Shown here: piece after piece, positions 53,105-64,000 of the stretch
Layout of the letters: every line of letters starts with the position of its first letter
Numbering within the stretch: the first letter of the stretch is position 1
DNA from: Trichobilharzia regenti
Lineage: Eukaryota > Platyhelminthes > Trematoda > Strigeidida > Schistosomatidae
Direction: 5' to 3'
Length of the DNA: 64,000 bases
Assembly: GCA_944472135.2 (NCBI GenBank)
Contig: OX235270.1
Span: 149,621,632 to 149,685,631 of the forward strand
The notes under the pieces: generated by a model
The model's database searches: none
What the model was told of the DNA's origin: nothing
What the model saw: the letters and a program-made list of their open reading frames with translations, nothing else
Position numbers and translations under genes: made by a program

Positions 53105-54650
53105 TTAACAAAGTAGTAGTATATGTGTAAAACTTTGGAACTGTGGTGGTAGTAAGTAATTCCATATTACTTTGATTATTAGATATATCAAACAGTGAGT
53201 GAAACAGTATTATTTACCGGATGACGTTTCGAACAAAATTTATTACTGTTCATAATTTTATATCGTGAACACTACCCAGCCTGGTTAATAAATGGAGACC
53301 GAAAGCGTGTATACAGTTCAGTGACAGAATATCTGGTCAATTCAGGACATTCAGCATCATACGAAAAATCCTTCAAAATAAAATACAGTATTCGACCAAA
53401 CCTATCAAAGGGAGTAAATTTAAGACATCTGGGCATATTCGAGGCGCTAGATATCCAAAAGCTCAAACCCACGCCATGTCTCCAAAAGAAGTACATCCGA
53501 TCCTTGTCCCTGACATGGCCATCATAAACAGGTAATTATTTCAGTAATAACCATCCCGTTTCCGTTCTTATTCGAAATTCCTGTTTATTCATGTTATTTT
53601 TACGTTTTCCTTAATCCCTATTTACACTACCATACCTTCATATCCAAACTTCCTGCCTGTTTCGTCATTTTATTATTTCTACATATTTCATCGCTGATTG
53701 CATAAGCAATTATTCGTCACATCAATTATGATCCCACTAGATTTTTTATCCAAACTTCCTGTATATTTTTGTTATTTCTAAATTCCTAACCCCTAATTGC
53801 ACAATCTGTGTCAATCTTCTCATTAGTTATGATGCTACTTTGTTTGAGTATTTTTTCTGTCCCCTGTTTATTATGGTATTTTAATTCCTATTTGTAATTT
53901 TCATTAATTTAACCCTTGATCGGAAATTATTCTGGAAGTTTCCCACCCATTTATTATAAATACATATGAATGTACAGCTGTCTAGTTGATGATTTCGTTG
54001 AAAAGAAAATTTTCTTCACTGCAATTGCCTTATAATCACACGACTTTGAAACTTCAGTTTTATAGTTTTCTTTGTCCACTCCTATTTGTCGTTGTAGGCG
54101 TGGTAGTAGAACTTTCCAGATATCTGGGTGGACAGGTGTTGAATCATTCCTATTACACACGTATTCTCTCTCACTTGATTCGATAGACAAAGCTTCTGTT
54201 ATCAATCTCTCCCTCCACCGTGTGACATTAGATTTAGAAGCACTGTCATCCTATCCCATCCATCGTGTATTGTATGGTTGTACGTAATTGCATGTAGTGA
54301 GTGCTATCTACGGCTGAACTATTCTCTAGATTTCTTATCTCATTCGGGTCAAATGATCTGAATTTTGCTAGGTTTTTGAGTTCGACTAGTCTGACTGCCT
54401 CTGTTCTATTAGTCTGACCTATGTATTTGACCTGACAATCACTGCAGTTAGGCAGGATATTAGATAAACTGGATTGTTTTGTTTGAAAGGCTCCACAGGA
54501 TCCTTTAACCGACAAAGCATCTTTCTAATTGAGTTTGTGGTTGGTTTGAATTCCAGCCACTTTTATTCCTGCCTTGTTAAGAATTCTACGTAAGGTGGTT
54601 TCCGAGGTTCCTTGCTTGTATGGAAGCGGGATAATGTTCTTCGGCTTTTT
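53105..54650 (-). pseudogene. Penelope-like element, third family (PLE-D), interrupted
   Basis: Minus strand: PKNIIPLPYKQGTSETTLRR, ILNKAGIKVAGIQTNHKLN (54530-54650), a stop, then CGAFQTKQSS..NCSDCQVKYIGQTNR and ELKNLAKFRS (54246-54515). The (V)IPYxxGxSExxRRIL motif followed by a CxxCxxxYIGQT GIY-YIG core identifies a PLE of a different subfamily from PLE-A and PLE-C. The 3' UTR runs 54240 down to 53105 but is split at 53268-54018 by a PLE-B insertion. The UTR also supplies the inverted repeats at 13763 and 14171-14768. Confidence 0.7.
53268..54018 (+). mobile_element. PLE-B 3' fragment nested in PLE-D
   Basis: The plus strand reads EYLVNSGHSASYEKSFKIKY, RHLGIFEALDIQKLKPTPCL and QKKYIRSLSLTW (53321-53527), then a 3' untranslated region to AAGAAAATTTTCTTCA. 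It is a near-identical inverted partner of 60262-61020. It separates PLE-D sequence ending GTTCATAATTTTATAT from sequence resuming CAATTGCCTTATAATCACAC. Confidence 0.8.
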
Positions 54651-55025
54651 TAAATAAAATACCGTATCGTGTTGTATGAAAATTCATGCAGGCCACTTTA
54701 AATAATTTTAACGTCAAAATGATTAATAATCAGTAATTAGTAACTTAATATGAACTAAGGCGGTTGAAATGCCTACTGAAACGTGTTGTCTGAAGTAGAG
54801 TGGAGGCGTTTAAGTTGAGAAGAAAGGCTAATGATGTGCTGATTTAAGCGTGACAATAATTCAAGAAATCTCTGACTACTCTGTTGAGTTCCTATGTTCA
54901 GGTTCTCCTCCGCCAACTTAGGCCTAGACAGCCGGGTAGTACATCATCACAAAATATGATCATCACGGCTTGGTACATGAGACATTTGTTCCGAGTAACG
55001 CAGTTCCCTCAACCCTCTTTTAATT

Positions 55026-55026
<1 letters not shown>

Positions 55027-55083
<57 letters not shown>
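55027..55083. repeat. (TA)n microsatellite
   Basis: About 28 uninterrupted TA units. It causes the YI-repeat tail of the short frame overlapping it. Confidence 0.95.
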
Positions 55084-55084
<1 letters not shown>

Positions 55085-55137
55085 GTTTAAGTCTTAAGTG
55101 TATCATTAAAATACTTTAAATCGCCTTATATAAATCG

Positions 55138-55300
55138 TTCATTGGCAGAATGGTAGCCAGCCAAGCACGTATTCCAGCAGAGGTTCAGGACTAATGCCCG
55201 CCTAAACCTCGACTAGCTGGTAGTAAGAGCAGAAAATGAGGGAAAGTTAATCGTAAAATACAACACAACCGCTATGAAGACTTCAAGGCCCAAAACGTGA
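55138..55300 (+). mobile_element. SINE-3 copy, diverged
   Basis: TCATTGGCAGAATGGTAGCC (A-box region), AGAGGTTCAGGACTAATGCC (degraded B box), CTAAACCTCGACTAGCTGG and AAATGAGGGAAAGTTAATCG follow the family order. Confidence 0.5.
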
Positions 55301-55689
55301 AGCTCATTGGTGTACTCACAACACAACACAAAATCCTATAACATTTCACAATCACTAGTAATGTATTCTATTTCTCTTGTTTAATTTTCACCTAGATGAG
55401 ATGTGACAATATATACCACCAAAAAAGATAAATGCATTGGGTCCTGCATTAGTAACTAATGTTTGAATTTTTATTCAGCGATGAATTTTAGAGAGAAAAA
55501 AGTATTTTTTGTGCTTAGATAACATCAAGTATTTTCTTGGTGTCATGGTCTGTTCTTTGAGCTAAATGATAATTTAATATCCGAGCTTTCATTCTGTCCT
55601 TCCAAACAACATCTTCAGCGCTAGCCAGCAGGTATACGCCTAGAGTTTGTATTTTATAGCAAGACAAAATGTGTCACGGAGGTTGTATC

Positions 55690-56000
55690 TCGACAGCTTT
55701 TGTTTCACCGGTTCAAGAATTTCTACCAGGAACTTTGAGATTAGGTGATATGGCGAATTAATCATATTTAATATTATGGGGTGTGGATTCAATTAAAAAT
55801 GTCAACTTCGAAGATTAAAAAATGGTCTGCCTAGACGTCGTCTCTCTCTCTCTCGCCTCATCAGTGTTTCACTAACAGACTTCATCCAATGGAACAGCAT
55901 AGATGTCAGCATATCGATCCGTTATCTTAAAGAGCTGTTAATTTGTTGTACCTTCAGCGTCTAATTCAGATGCAACAAGACAAAACACAAACCTGTTAGC
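55690..56000. pseudogene. Penelope RT fragment with internal inversion (PLE-G)
   Basis: The minus strand at 55690-55795 reads NMINSPYHLISKFLVEILEP VK, the block just before the SLDVTSLFTN motif of PLE reverse transcriptase. The plus strand immediately after, 55812-55985, reads MVCLDVVSLSL, then IDVSISIRYLKELLICCTFS, the block just after. The parts are adjacent in the protein but oppositely oriented, so the 5' part is inverted. Confidence 0.6.
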
Positions 56001-56329
56001 ATTCACTATATATACTGATAAAAGTTAAGACTGGTACAGCTTTAGTCAATTAACTAGCAAATAATAATCTATTCAAATAAAAAGCATTGACCTTACACTC
56101 CTTATACATTAGTTATTATTGAAATAAGAAAAAGAAGTCAAACATGTTGTCCTAGCAACCATTTTTTTGTCAGCTTGATAAAAACCTTACAATCAACTAC
56201 ACTTTTTCACCTTGTACCAGTTGTTATCTGTGAATATTTACATACAATTAATTACTATAAGAATGATGACGGCATTAGTGACGACTGGCATCAAAAATTG
56301 GGGAAATAACGCCTAACAACATTTTTTTT

Positions 56330-56540
56330 GCACAACACTATGTTTGAAATCAACTACCAGTTTTTATATTCTGAGGATATACTACCGAGATTGGCCACTT
56401 CAGTGTTTATTTATGAAATTAACCTCTCTTGCAAAGAAAGTTACTTTGGTAGAACCACTCGACAAGCCCACTGGAGCATTTTGGGGCCCAGTCTGGCGTT
56501 GATACGATATCACGAGTATCATAGTGACACGTAAAGTAGG
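56330..56540 (+). pseudogene. Penelope GIY-YIG scrap
   Basis: The plus strand reads ATSVFIYEINLSCKESYFGR TTRQ, a degraded GIY-YIG core (usual form CIYxFxCxCGxxYIGRTxR). It could be the 3' continuation of PLE-G. The following 56541-57040 holds nothing recognisable. Confidence 0.5.
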
Positions 56541-57044
56541 ATACTCAGGACAAGGTTACTGCAAATTCACCTTCCAACAACTTATATTGTTTGCCACCTC
56601 AATTCCCTACGTTTGTCTCCCTTGGCCCACAGCCCAGACAATTCCTATTGAAATTTAGAAACATTTTCTCCAGTTGTTCTTTTTTCTATGGCCTTCACGT
56701 CCAATCTGGAATAAGTTTATCCTCAAGTTACACAGAAAAATTATCAATACTATCTTGATTTGCACTGTCGTCCTTGTTTTCATTATCAAACTAACCTGTA
56801 AATGCATATTTCACCCCTAGTTTCACAGTTTATTATAAAACTTGAAAGTATTTTTTCTTATATTAAACTTCTGAACTTCTGATATATCTAAGCAGAGAGG
56901 GCATCTGAGTAATTCTAACGGTAAATGATACTATAGGCAGTTCTGGTCTTGCAAAACGGATGGATGGGCATGTTGCTGGTCCTCTTGAATATCAGTGTAT
57001 AACTGTCCAGTTGATGGGTACACCAATCTGTGAATTACAGAAAT

Positions 57045-57240
57045 GGTAGCTGAATAGTTGAATGCTTGGCGGCCACGCAAATACTCTTGGTTCGATCCCC
57101 CTCCAATGCACTCCTAAACCTGGATTACTTCTATAGACGATAGTCAGCAGAGTAAAACGAGAAGGTTGGGCTTAAACCCAGTCATCTGATTTCATTAGAA
57201 AACACCACCACTAATAAAATTGTAAAGCTCGAAGCCCTAT
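57045..57240 (+). mobile_element. SINE-3 copy
   Basis: CTTGGTTCGATCCCCCTCC (B box), AATGCACTCCTAAACCTGG, AACGAGAAGGTTGGGC, then ACACCACCACT and GCTCGAAGCCC, in the family order. Confidence 0.6.
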
Positions 57241-57589
57241 TTTCCACTCGAAAAGCCATACTAGCTGAGCTGTGATACCCAGGTGAAATAAAAATTCTCG
57301 TGATCTAACGGTGCCTTAACATTTAGACCTAGAGTAACTTGATGAATTTTACAAAATATGAGGGATTGATATGCAGTCAGATAGCGCAATTTTATTAGCT
57401 TTCTTTTTTTATGTGTAAAACATCAAAAGAGCAAGGGTATTTATCCTATCACGCAACGATATTTGTTTTGCCAGCTTAGAGAATTCCCTCTACTAACCAC
57501 TAGTTTGATACACTGAAAAAATATACAAGAAAATAGGGGAGTAGAAAGGAACAACTTGACTCCAAAAGCTATGATGTTATGAGTCATAA

Positions 57590-58010
57590 ATAACAGATTA
57601 AGCGCAACCCTGTGCAGGAGGTATCCTGCAGCAAAACTAGTTTCTCCACTCCTAACATCCTCCTGGATGGTGCAGTCAAAGATCAACAAGTCCTCCTGAT
57701 GTGTTACCTCCAAGTGTGTATCTGCGGGAGCAGTTACACTGGATAAACGGGAAGAACGACCTAAGTCGGATTCTTACAACACGTACTAAGGAACTTCTGG
57801 TTGAATGAGGACAAACAGCTTGAGCTCTTCAACAACCAATCACCTGATAGACACAGAACACTGAGTAGAGGCATTGAGATTATTCAAAGTAATTAACAAA
57901 AAAATTGCTGAAATCTTAGGTTTGCTAAGGCTATCTAAATAAAATGCCTGAAACCTAACCTATATGTCCAAAAGGAATCTGTTGTTGGACTTCAGTTACC
58001 ATGGTGACTC
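57590..58010 (+). pseudogene. Penelope GIY-YIG C-terminal remnant
   Basis: The plus strand reads CYLQVCICGSSYTG, stop, TGRTT, stop, VGFLQHVLRNF, and later LRFAKAI, KCLKPNLYVQKESVVGLQLP W. This is the PLE GIY-YIG core to C-terminus, close to PLE-C (KRLKPDLCIQKESVINLSLPW). Stops make it inactive. Confidence 0.7.
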
Positions 58011-58465
58011 ATCCCTTAGCAACTCTTTGTTTCCTAATATCACTAACGTATCTTTTAACCCCCATTGCCTTTATTTCCGTCTCACTTCCATAAGAAGTAA
58101 TTTTTCTTGACCTTCTCAGTTCTACTTGCCGCATTACATCATCATCCTTTCATTTAACGTCTTGCACACCAGATTTTGATTTTTTTCTCTAACTTAGTAA
58201 CTGTTACTAATTTTTGCCACAAACCTGAAGAAAAATTTGTCAATCAGATTTTCAGGAAAACTCTCTAACAAGATATATATATATGTGAATGTATACTGTA
58301 ATACTTCAGATAACCTGTCATCCTAATAGATCGAAATAATTTTAAAATTCTACACAGACTTATTTTATTAAATATTGTAGGTTGTATGCAGTTGTTGAGA
58401 ACCAACGAAATAAAGTGAATCCGTGGTATTCTGCACCAATGTTTATTTTTCCCCTACTAAAACTT
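58011..58465. other. No gene seen
   Basis: T-rich non-coding sequence, possibly a PLE 3' untranslated region; no motif. Confidence 0.35.
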
Positions 58466-59830
58466 ATTAAATTATCCTGGAGAGAATCAAACAAGCCAAA
58501 CTGGATGAAACACTTCGACCGGAACAGGCCTTATGCAGGGGAAACAAATCATGTATTGAGCAAATCGCTACTCTACGGATCATCAGTGAACAAAGCTTGG
58601 AATGGCAGTCAGTCACCTCTCTATCTCGCTCAACTCCATCGACTTTGAAAAAACCTTCAATAGCGCAACGCCGATCGAGAGGTCATTTGGCAACTAATTC
58701 GCTACTACCAAGGGGTCCCATCGACAATTATACATCTCATACAACAGTTATACGACAATGCTGCATGACAAGTAATCCACAACGGGGAAACTTACGGAAT
58801 CTTCCGAGGAGAAGTGAGGACGGGAGTGAGACAAGGCTGACTATTATCGCCAATAATCTTCCTGACTGCAGTAGATTGGATAATGAGACAGACAACGGGC
58901 AACGAGGAAACATGCATAAAATGGGCCCACACAAAAAAGAATTTGGAGGATCTGGACTTCGCCGATGATATATGTCTGATTTCTCACAAACTGGAAGATA
59001 TGCAAGTGAAAAGCAACAAGCTGGTGATAGAAGAAGCAGCCACGGAAGATGCGACTTCAGGTGAACAGAGAGAAAACAGATGTGGTGATGAAGATTCCTG
59101 GCCAACACCAACAGCAACAACAACAGACAACAATCAGCCTGCATAAATGGGAGGAACCTGAAAGAAACAACCTCCTTCACCTACCCACCGACCTGGGAAG
59201 CATCGTTTCAACTACTAGCGGACCGAACTGACGAGGATATCAAAGCAAGAATCGGGAAAGCAAGACAAGCTTTCACTACTCTCAAGTCTGTGTGGAGGTC
59301 AATAGCACTCATCATCAAAAATAACATCCGGATTTTCAACTCCAATGTGAATTCAGTCAGTGCTACTTAATATACGGATCAGAGACTTGGCCAGCGCGTC
59401 ATAAACAGCATCTCAAACACACTTCAGACCTTCATCTACAGTTCTCTTCGCTCAATACCACTCAAGATCAGATGGCCAGAAATGATCAGCAACAGGGAGG
59501 GATCTCTGGGAGCAAACCAACGCAGCACGAACCGATTGTGAGACAAATAGGCAGGAAGAAATGGAGGTGGATTGGATTGACCATACTCTGAGGAAACCAT
59601 CAAATGACATCACTAGACAAGCCGTTGCTCGATTGGAACCCGAAATGGAAGCGGCGAGTTGGTCGTCAGTGCAAGGGTGACTTGGAGGATGTCATATGAA
59701 GAGGAGATGAAAGCATGTGGGCAGACTTGCAACCAGGTGCAAGCTTTAACAGATAACCGAAGGCAATGTAGCTGAAACACCATGTTCCTCTAGGAATTAA
59801 AGGATATATTAATATTAATAAAACTTATTA
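58466..59830 (+). pseudogene. RTE-type LINE, 5'-truncated (RTE-4)
   Basis: LSWRESNKPNWMKHFDRNRP in one frame corresponds to ILERIKQAKLDETLRPEQA in another. Then SLEWQS near 58590, DLDFADDICLISHKLEDMQV (58950-59010; catalytic FADD), MRLQVNREKTDVVMKI, LGSIVSTTSGPN near 59200, GRKKWRWIG near 59555, TIKxHHxTSRCS-type tail, and a 3' end GTTCCTCTAGGAATTAAAGG. It is collinear with RTE-3. Frameshifts abound. Confidence 0.8.
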
Positions 59831-60261
59831 AAAGGTGATTCCTGTATGAAGTGATTTTTTCATGTAGAACTTGATAAAAAGCATCATTATGACCGACAGT
59901 GTATCTTCCCTTACATACTTTTATGATTTTAAAATATTTCTAACATCTTAAACGGACAATTAACATGCAACATAGTTATAACAAGGTGAGACCTGTCAAA
60001 GTTGAATGGCTTTCAGTGTTGCAGATCAACTTATTTACTATTCAATGTTCACTTCCATACGGATCAACAGACAACTAGTTAACACCAAGGAAAATTCATT
60101 TATTGCACAACGAAACATGTTGTAGAACTACTGAATCATTCATGCAACTCTTGTGTCAAACAACGATTGTCAATGATGTTACTATCTCTTTCTTATTTAT
60201 TAATCACTAGAATCACGGAATATACACATTGGATCATAGGAATTATTAAAAAAGACGGTTG
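59831..60261. other. No gene seen
   Basis: AT-rich non-coding sequence with no recognisable repeat. Confidence 0.4.
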
Positions 60262-61420
60262 AAGCGAGGAAGAAAATTTTCTTTTCAACGAAATCATCAA
60301 CTAGACAGCTGTACATTCATATGTATTTATAATAAATGGGTGGGAAACTTCCAGAATAATTTCCGATCAAGGGTTAAATTAATGAAAATTACAAATAGGA
60401 ATTAAAATACCATAATAAACAGGGGACAGAAAAAATACTCAAACAAAGTAGCATCATAACTAATGAGAAGATTGACACAGATTGTGCAATTAGGGGTTAG
60501 GAATTTAGAAATAACAAAAATATACAGGAAGTTTGGATAAAAAATCTAGTGGGATCATAATTGATGTGACGAATAATTGCTTATGCAATCAGCGATGAAA
60601 TATGTAGAAATAATAAAATGACGAAACAGGCAGGAAGTTTGGATATGAAGGTATGGTAGTGTAAATAGGGATTAAGGAAAACGTAAAAATAACATGAATA
60701 AACAGGAATTTCGAATAAGAACGGAAACGGGATGGTTATTACTGAAATAATTACCTGTTTATGATGGCCATGTCAGGGACAAGGATTGGATGTACTTCTT
60801 TTGGAGACATGGCGTGGGTTTGAGCTTTTGGATAGCTAGCGCCTCGAATATGCCCAGATGTCTTAAATTTACTCCCTTTGATAGGTTTGGTCGAATACTG
60901 TATTTTATTTTGAAGGATTTTTCGTATGGTGCTGAATGTCCTGAATTGACCAGATGTTCTCTCATTGAGCTCTACATACGTTTTCGTTCTCCTTTTACTA
61001 GCCAAGCTAGATGGTGTTCATGAGCGCGTTTTTAAAGTTGGCTCATGGTACGGCGGGTGTAATCAGCTGCACACGAGCAAGTAAACTGGTATATGCACGT
61101 TGAAGTGGCCCAATGCGACAGCTTATCCTTCGTGTTCTGGCTGAGCAATTTCTTGCAAGAAGACGGCAGTCGTAGGCTCGCGACGAAATATGTTTTCTTA
61201 GAGATTCAGAGAGGCGTTTACGAAGTATTTCCACCTCTCTGTCACCTTTGAATTCTAGATTAGGCAGAAGTATCTTCTTTGAGGCAGATGGACTTGTTCG
61301 GAAGTCTTCTTCTAGTTGATCCAAGACGGGAAACCGTTTTCCACCACGGTTCTTCTTCGCTAGGAGAAATAAGAATGAGCAATACTCCCCAGTAGCCAAA
61401 ATGTTAAAGGAATGAGACAG
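60262..61420 (-). pseudogene. Penelope-like element 3' half (PLE-B)
   Basis: Minus strand: LLPNLEFKGDREVEILRKRL then SESLRKHISSRAYDCRLLAR (61043-61399; pre-GIY-YIG linker), a cysteine-rich GIY-YIG region near 61030-61080 (complement CHFNVHIPVYLLVCS..RRTMSQL, frame-broken), EHLVNSGHSAPYEKSFKIKY and RHLGIFEALAIQKLKPTPCL (60759-60965), and a 3' untranslated region to 60262. It is almost identical to 53268-54018 over the shared 750 bp. 5'-truncated near 61420. Confidence 0.75.
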
Positions 61421-61935
61421 AATACATTAGACCACGCGCTGACTCCAACTTTAAGAAATATATATGTATGTAAACGAATATTTTCGCTATAGAATAACTG
61501 GTACATAAGTTGAGAAATACTAGTTCTGAAATTCTCAGCTTAAGACAAGATCCCATATAATATATATGTATAATATATATATGTAACTAATACCGTCAAA
61601 TTCATACATTTATTCAGCTGAGATAAGTGTGGATTTAGAGCAGAAGATATGAGGGAAACAAATAACAAACGTTTAGACAGTTTCATATTAGGGGATTAAG
61701 ACTTTCTCAGTGTCTCTGTTTTCATCGCGTAAGGTGTCTTTTTTATACGATAAAAAACAACAAAAAGCTTAGAAACATCAATTTAATACAGAAGAGAATT
61801 TTTAGTATAAAAAAAAATATATATATACAACAATAGATAAGAGAAAAACAGGCACTTTAAGTAACAATGCTGACGAACAAGTAAAATACCAAGTCGCATC
61901 ATCCTAGAGAGAATGTAATATGCAATGAATGCAGA
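61421..61935. other. No gene seen; TA-rich
   Basis: Short TATATA runs near 61558-61585 and 61816-61828; no coding motif. Confidence 0.4.
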
Positions 61936-63880
61936 ACTCCGCTCCACTGACTAGAAAAACCTGGATTCAAGAAAGGCGAATCATGTGCTCATCAAACCCC
62001 AACTCTGCACATCATCATCACAGAACAAAGCATAGAATGGCAGTCGCACCCATTTCTACCCCAACTGCCTCTGTCAAATTCGAAAAGGAGTTGACCAAGA
62101 AGTAATTTGTAATCTGCTTGAACACTGTTGCGCCCAGTACCAAAGTCTTTAATCAACTTCATTCAACAGCTGGCTATATGACAGTGCCGCGTGTCAGGTG
62201 ATCCACAACGGAAAATTTAGTGAGGCGTTCTCAGCGAATACAGGAGTAAGGCACGCTGGCTGCCTGTCTGCCTATTATCACCAAGGATGATATTCTGAAA
62301 TGTGCTGGACTGCACTATACACCAGACTCTGCGTTCAGAGTGAGAAGACAGGAGTATTAGATTGAAAAGAACAAGAGGTTCAGCAAAGATGACGATCTTT
62401 TCGAAGATTTCATTCTCAAAAGATGCTGTACAATCGCAATTATATGCATTAGTTTACATAAATACTATTATTGTTTGTTTAATTAATTCCACATAGTAAT
62501 CAAGGAGATAATATTTTTCAACTTGAAATGAAAGCTTGAAGGTATAAATACAGATGGCAAGGGGCTTAGAGACAAGATTACATAGGATTAGAAAACAGTT
62601 ACTACGTATGCAAAATTAACATTTGATAAGTGGAGAAATAATAGTTTCAAAGGCGAATAATAGGTGACAATTATTTTCAACTTGATATGAATTACAGGAG
62701 GCGTAGAGACAAAATTTACGCAGGGATAGAATGAATTGCAAGTGTGAATAAAATGAGCATGGAAACAAATTGAAATAAGAATAATAATTTTCAACTTGAA
62801 ATGTAAGTTAGGTGGCGTGAATACAGACAGATTACAAGAGGCATAGGAATAACAAAAACAATTACACAGGATTAGAATATAATTGTAAAATGGTTATTCT
62901 AAACGGATTACAAGTGTGATCAGGAGGAGCATGGAAATAAACAAACTTAAAATGAGTTATTTTATGACTGAAATGAAAATGTGATGAATTGAATGAAGAC
63001 AAAGAGAGAGAGGAAAATGCACACACAGAGAACAAAACAAAACAAAAACCTGAAGGATAGGGGAAAATACCGAACTAGGTTCATGGTAGTTGTAATGGCT
63101 GGACTAGTTTCTTTTGAACACATAGGAGATGGAGGTGATGAAGGTAACCAACCACCACCAACACAAACAGCATCAGCATCATCAACAACAACAACCAGCG
63201 CCAGTCACCATCAATGCGAGAGATTTGACACACTCCACTCATCCGGCTAGCGAGCATCGTTTCAACCACAGGAATTCGGAACAGATTCAGATACATATAT
63301 CAAACTCAGCCAGCCAGAATCGGAATGGTGAGATACTCACGCCTTTATCAACCTGAAACCATTTTGCGAATCTTCAGCACTCCGCCTCAATACAACGAAC
63401 AAGATTTGCATTTTCAACACCAATGTCAATTTGCTCCTTCTATACGGATCAGGAATGTGGCCAGTGTGTCAAAATAGGATTTCGAACAGCTATTTACAGC
63501 TTCACTGGCTGTATACTGAAAATGAAACTGCCAGTCAGCAAGCAGGTTAGGAAGAACTAACAGCGAGAAACTCTGGATGGCGACAAACCAACATGCAATA
63601 GCTGATCGCTCAACAAATGGTGGCCATCTAATGACATCGCGTGTAATATGAGCTATCGCTACAGTAAACTCCTAATAGGAAGTGACGAGTGGATCGTCAG
63701 TGCGAAGATGACACTGAGGAGATTGTGTGAGGAAAAGGAGAGGAGGAGATGAGAGATAATGAACAACTGTGGTCCCAGGTGAAGAAGACAGCAGAAATGG
63801 GAGAAAAAGAATAAGCGTTGTTGAAGTTCTATTTCCCACTCCACAACCAAGGAATAGTAATAATGATAATAATAAGGGAT
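61936..63880 (+). pseudogene. RTE-type LINE (RTE-5) split by a Penelope insertion
   Basis: Left part 61936-62360: KPGFKKGESCAHQTPTLHI in broken frame, EQSIEWQS near 62028, KFEKELTKK, and sequence collinear with 22640-23000 of RTE-1 in complement (ATTATCACCAAGGATGATAT). Right part 63115-63880: GAGATGGAGGTGATG, matching 22450-22470 in complement, to the 3' end with AATAGTAATAATGATAATAA. The middle is occupied by PLE-E. Confidence 0.7.
62364..63117 (-). mobile_element. PLE-E 3' fragment nested in RTE-5
   Basis: Nearly identical to 50091-50860, from AAGAACAAGAGGTTCAGCAA at the 3' terminus to GGCTGGACTAGTTTCTTTTG at the truncated 5' end, including the three TTTTCAACTTGA-headed units (about 62516, 62674, 62787). 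The coding part is nearly absent. Confidence 0.8.
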
Positions 63881-64000
63881 AGCTAGAAATCAATAGCTGT
63901 TTATTTACAGATTTTAAAGTAGGCTGGTTAGCAGAGTTTATTTTTTTGCACAATACCTGTGCTAAAAATAAAGTTTGCCTAGATTTTTATATTTAATTGT

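Noticed and set aside
59096..59231. Overlapping short frames rich in Gln (HQQQQQQ) at the end of RTE-4, and similar ones at 63129
   Set aside because: They are out-of-frame readings of the CAA-rich linker of RTE LINEs, which occurs in every copy of this family.

Overview
The window is AT-rich, intron-containing eukaryotic DNA packed with retroelement remains. The combination of Penelope-like elements with GIY-YIG endonucleases, RTE-type and CR1/Jockey-type LINEs, and tRNA-derived SINEs carrying the schistosome (Sm-alpha type) hammerhead ribozyme points to a blood fluke, most likely genus Schistosoma. The organism call is inference from repeat content; nothing here fixes the species.

Two protein-coding loci are well supported. 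A minus-strand, apparently intronless PP1-type Ser/Thr phosphatase lies at 9192-10454. About 580 bp away and divergently oriented is a large plus-strand gene that I assemble from five exons between 11036 and 31067. All exon junctions agree in phase (0, 1, 1, 2) and the sum is 3807 nt, or 1268 residues plus stop. I do not recognise its product. Its four introns (2.5-5.8 kb) are largely filled with transposable elements, and intron 4 also carries a short broken copy of part of exon 5. One further possible terminal exon sits at 51846-52045.

Layout. 1-9 kb: SINE fragments, a Penelope 5' half (2818-3900), an RTE scrap and a nearly complete Penelope element (4645-6930). 9-11 kb: phosphatase and divergent intergenic region. 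11-31 kb: the five-exon gene, with SINEs, inverted Penelope termini, a head-to-head Sm-alpha palindrome, a solo LTR, two LINE remnants and a Penelope fragment in its introns. 32-40 kb: second solo LTR, RTE pieces, SINE pairs and a CR1-like reverse transcriptase with its (TTTA)n tail. 42-51 kb: SINEs and Penelope copies, including one (43161-45126) bracketed by about 205-bp inverted repeats with hammerhead-like motifs. 51-64 kb: nested insertions (Penelope in Penelope, Penelope in RTE), RTE copies and microsatellites.

The most rewarding signals are the self-cleaving-RNA motifs found in three element classes (Sm-alpha SINE, a second SINE family, Penelope terminal repeats), the repeated inverted-terminal-repeat architecture of Penelope copies, and the uncharacterised five-exon gene with its internal duplication relic. 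Nearly all mobile-element open frames are broken; only the Penelope copies at 4958-6744 and 43574-44919 and the CR1-like frame at 38894-39868 keep long open frames. All family assignments are made by eye from motifs.
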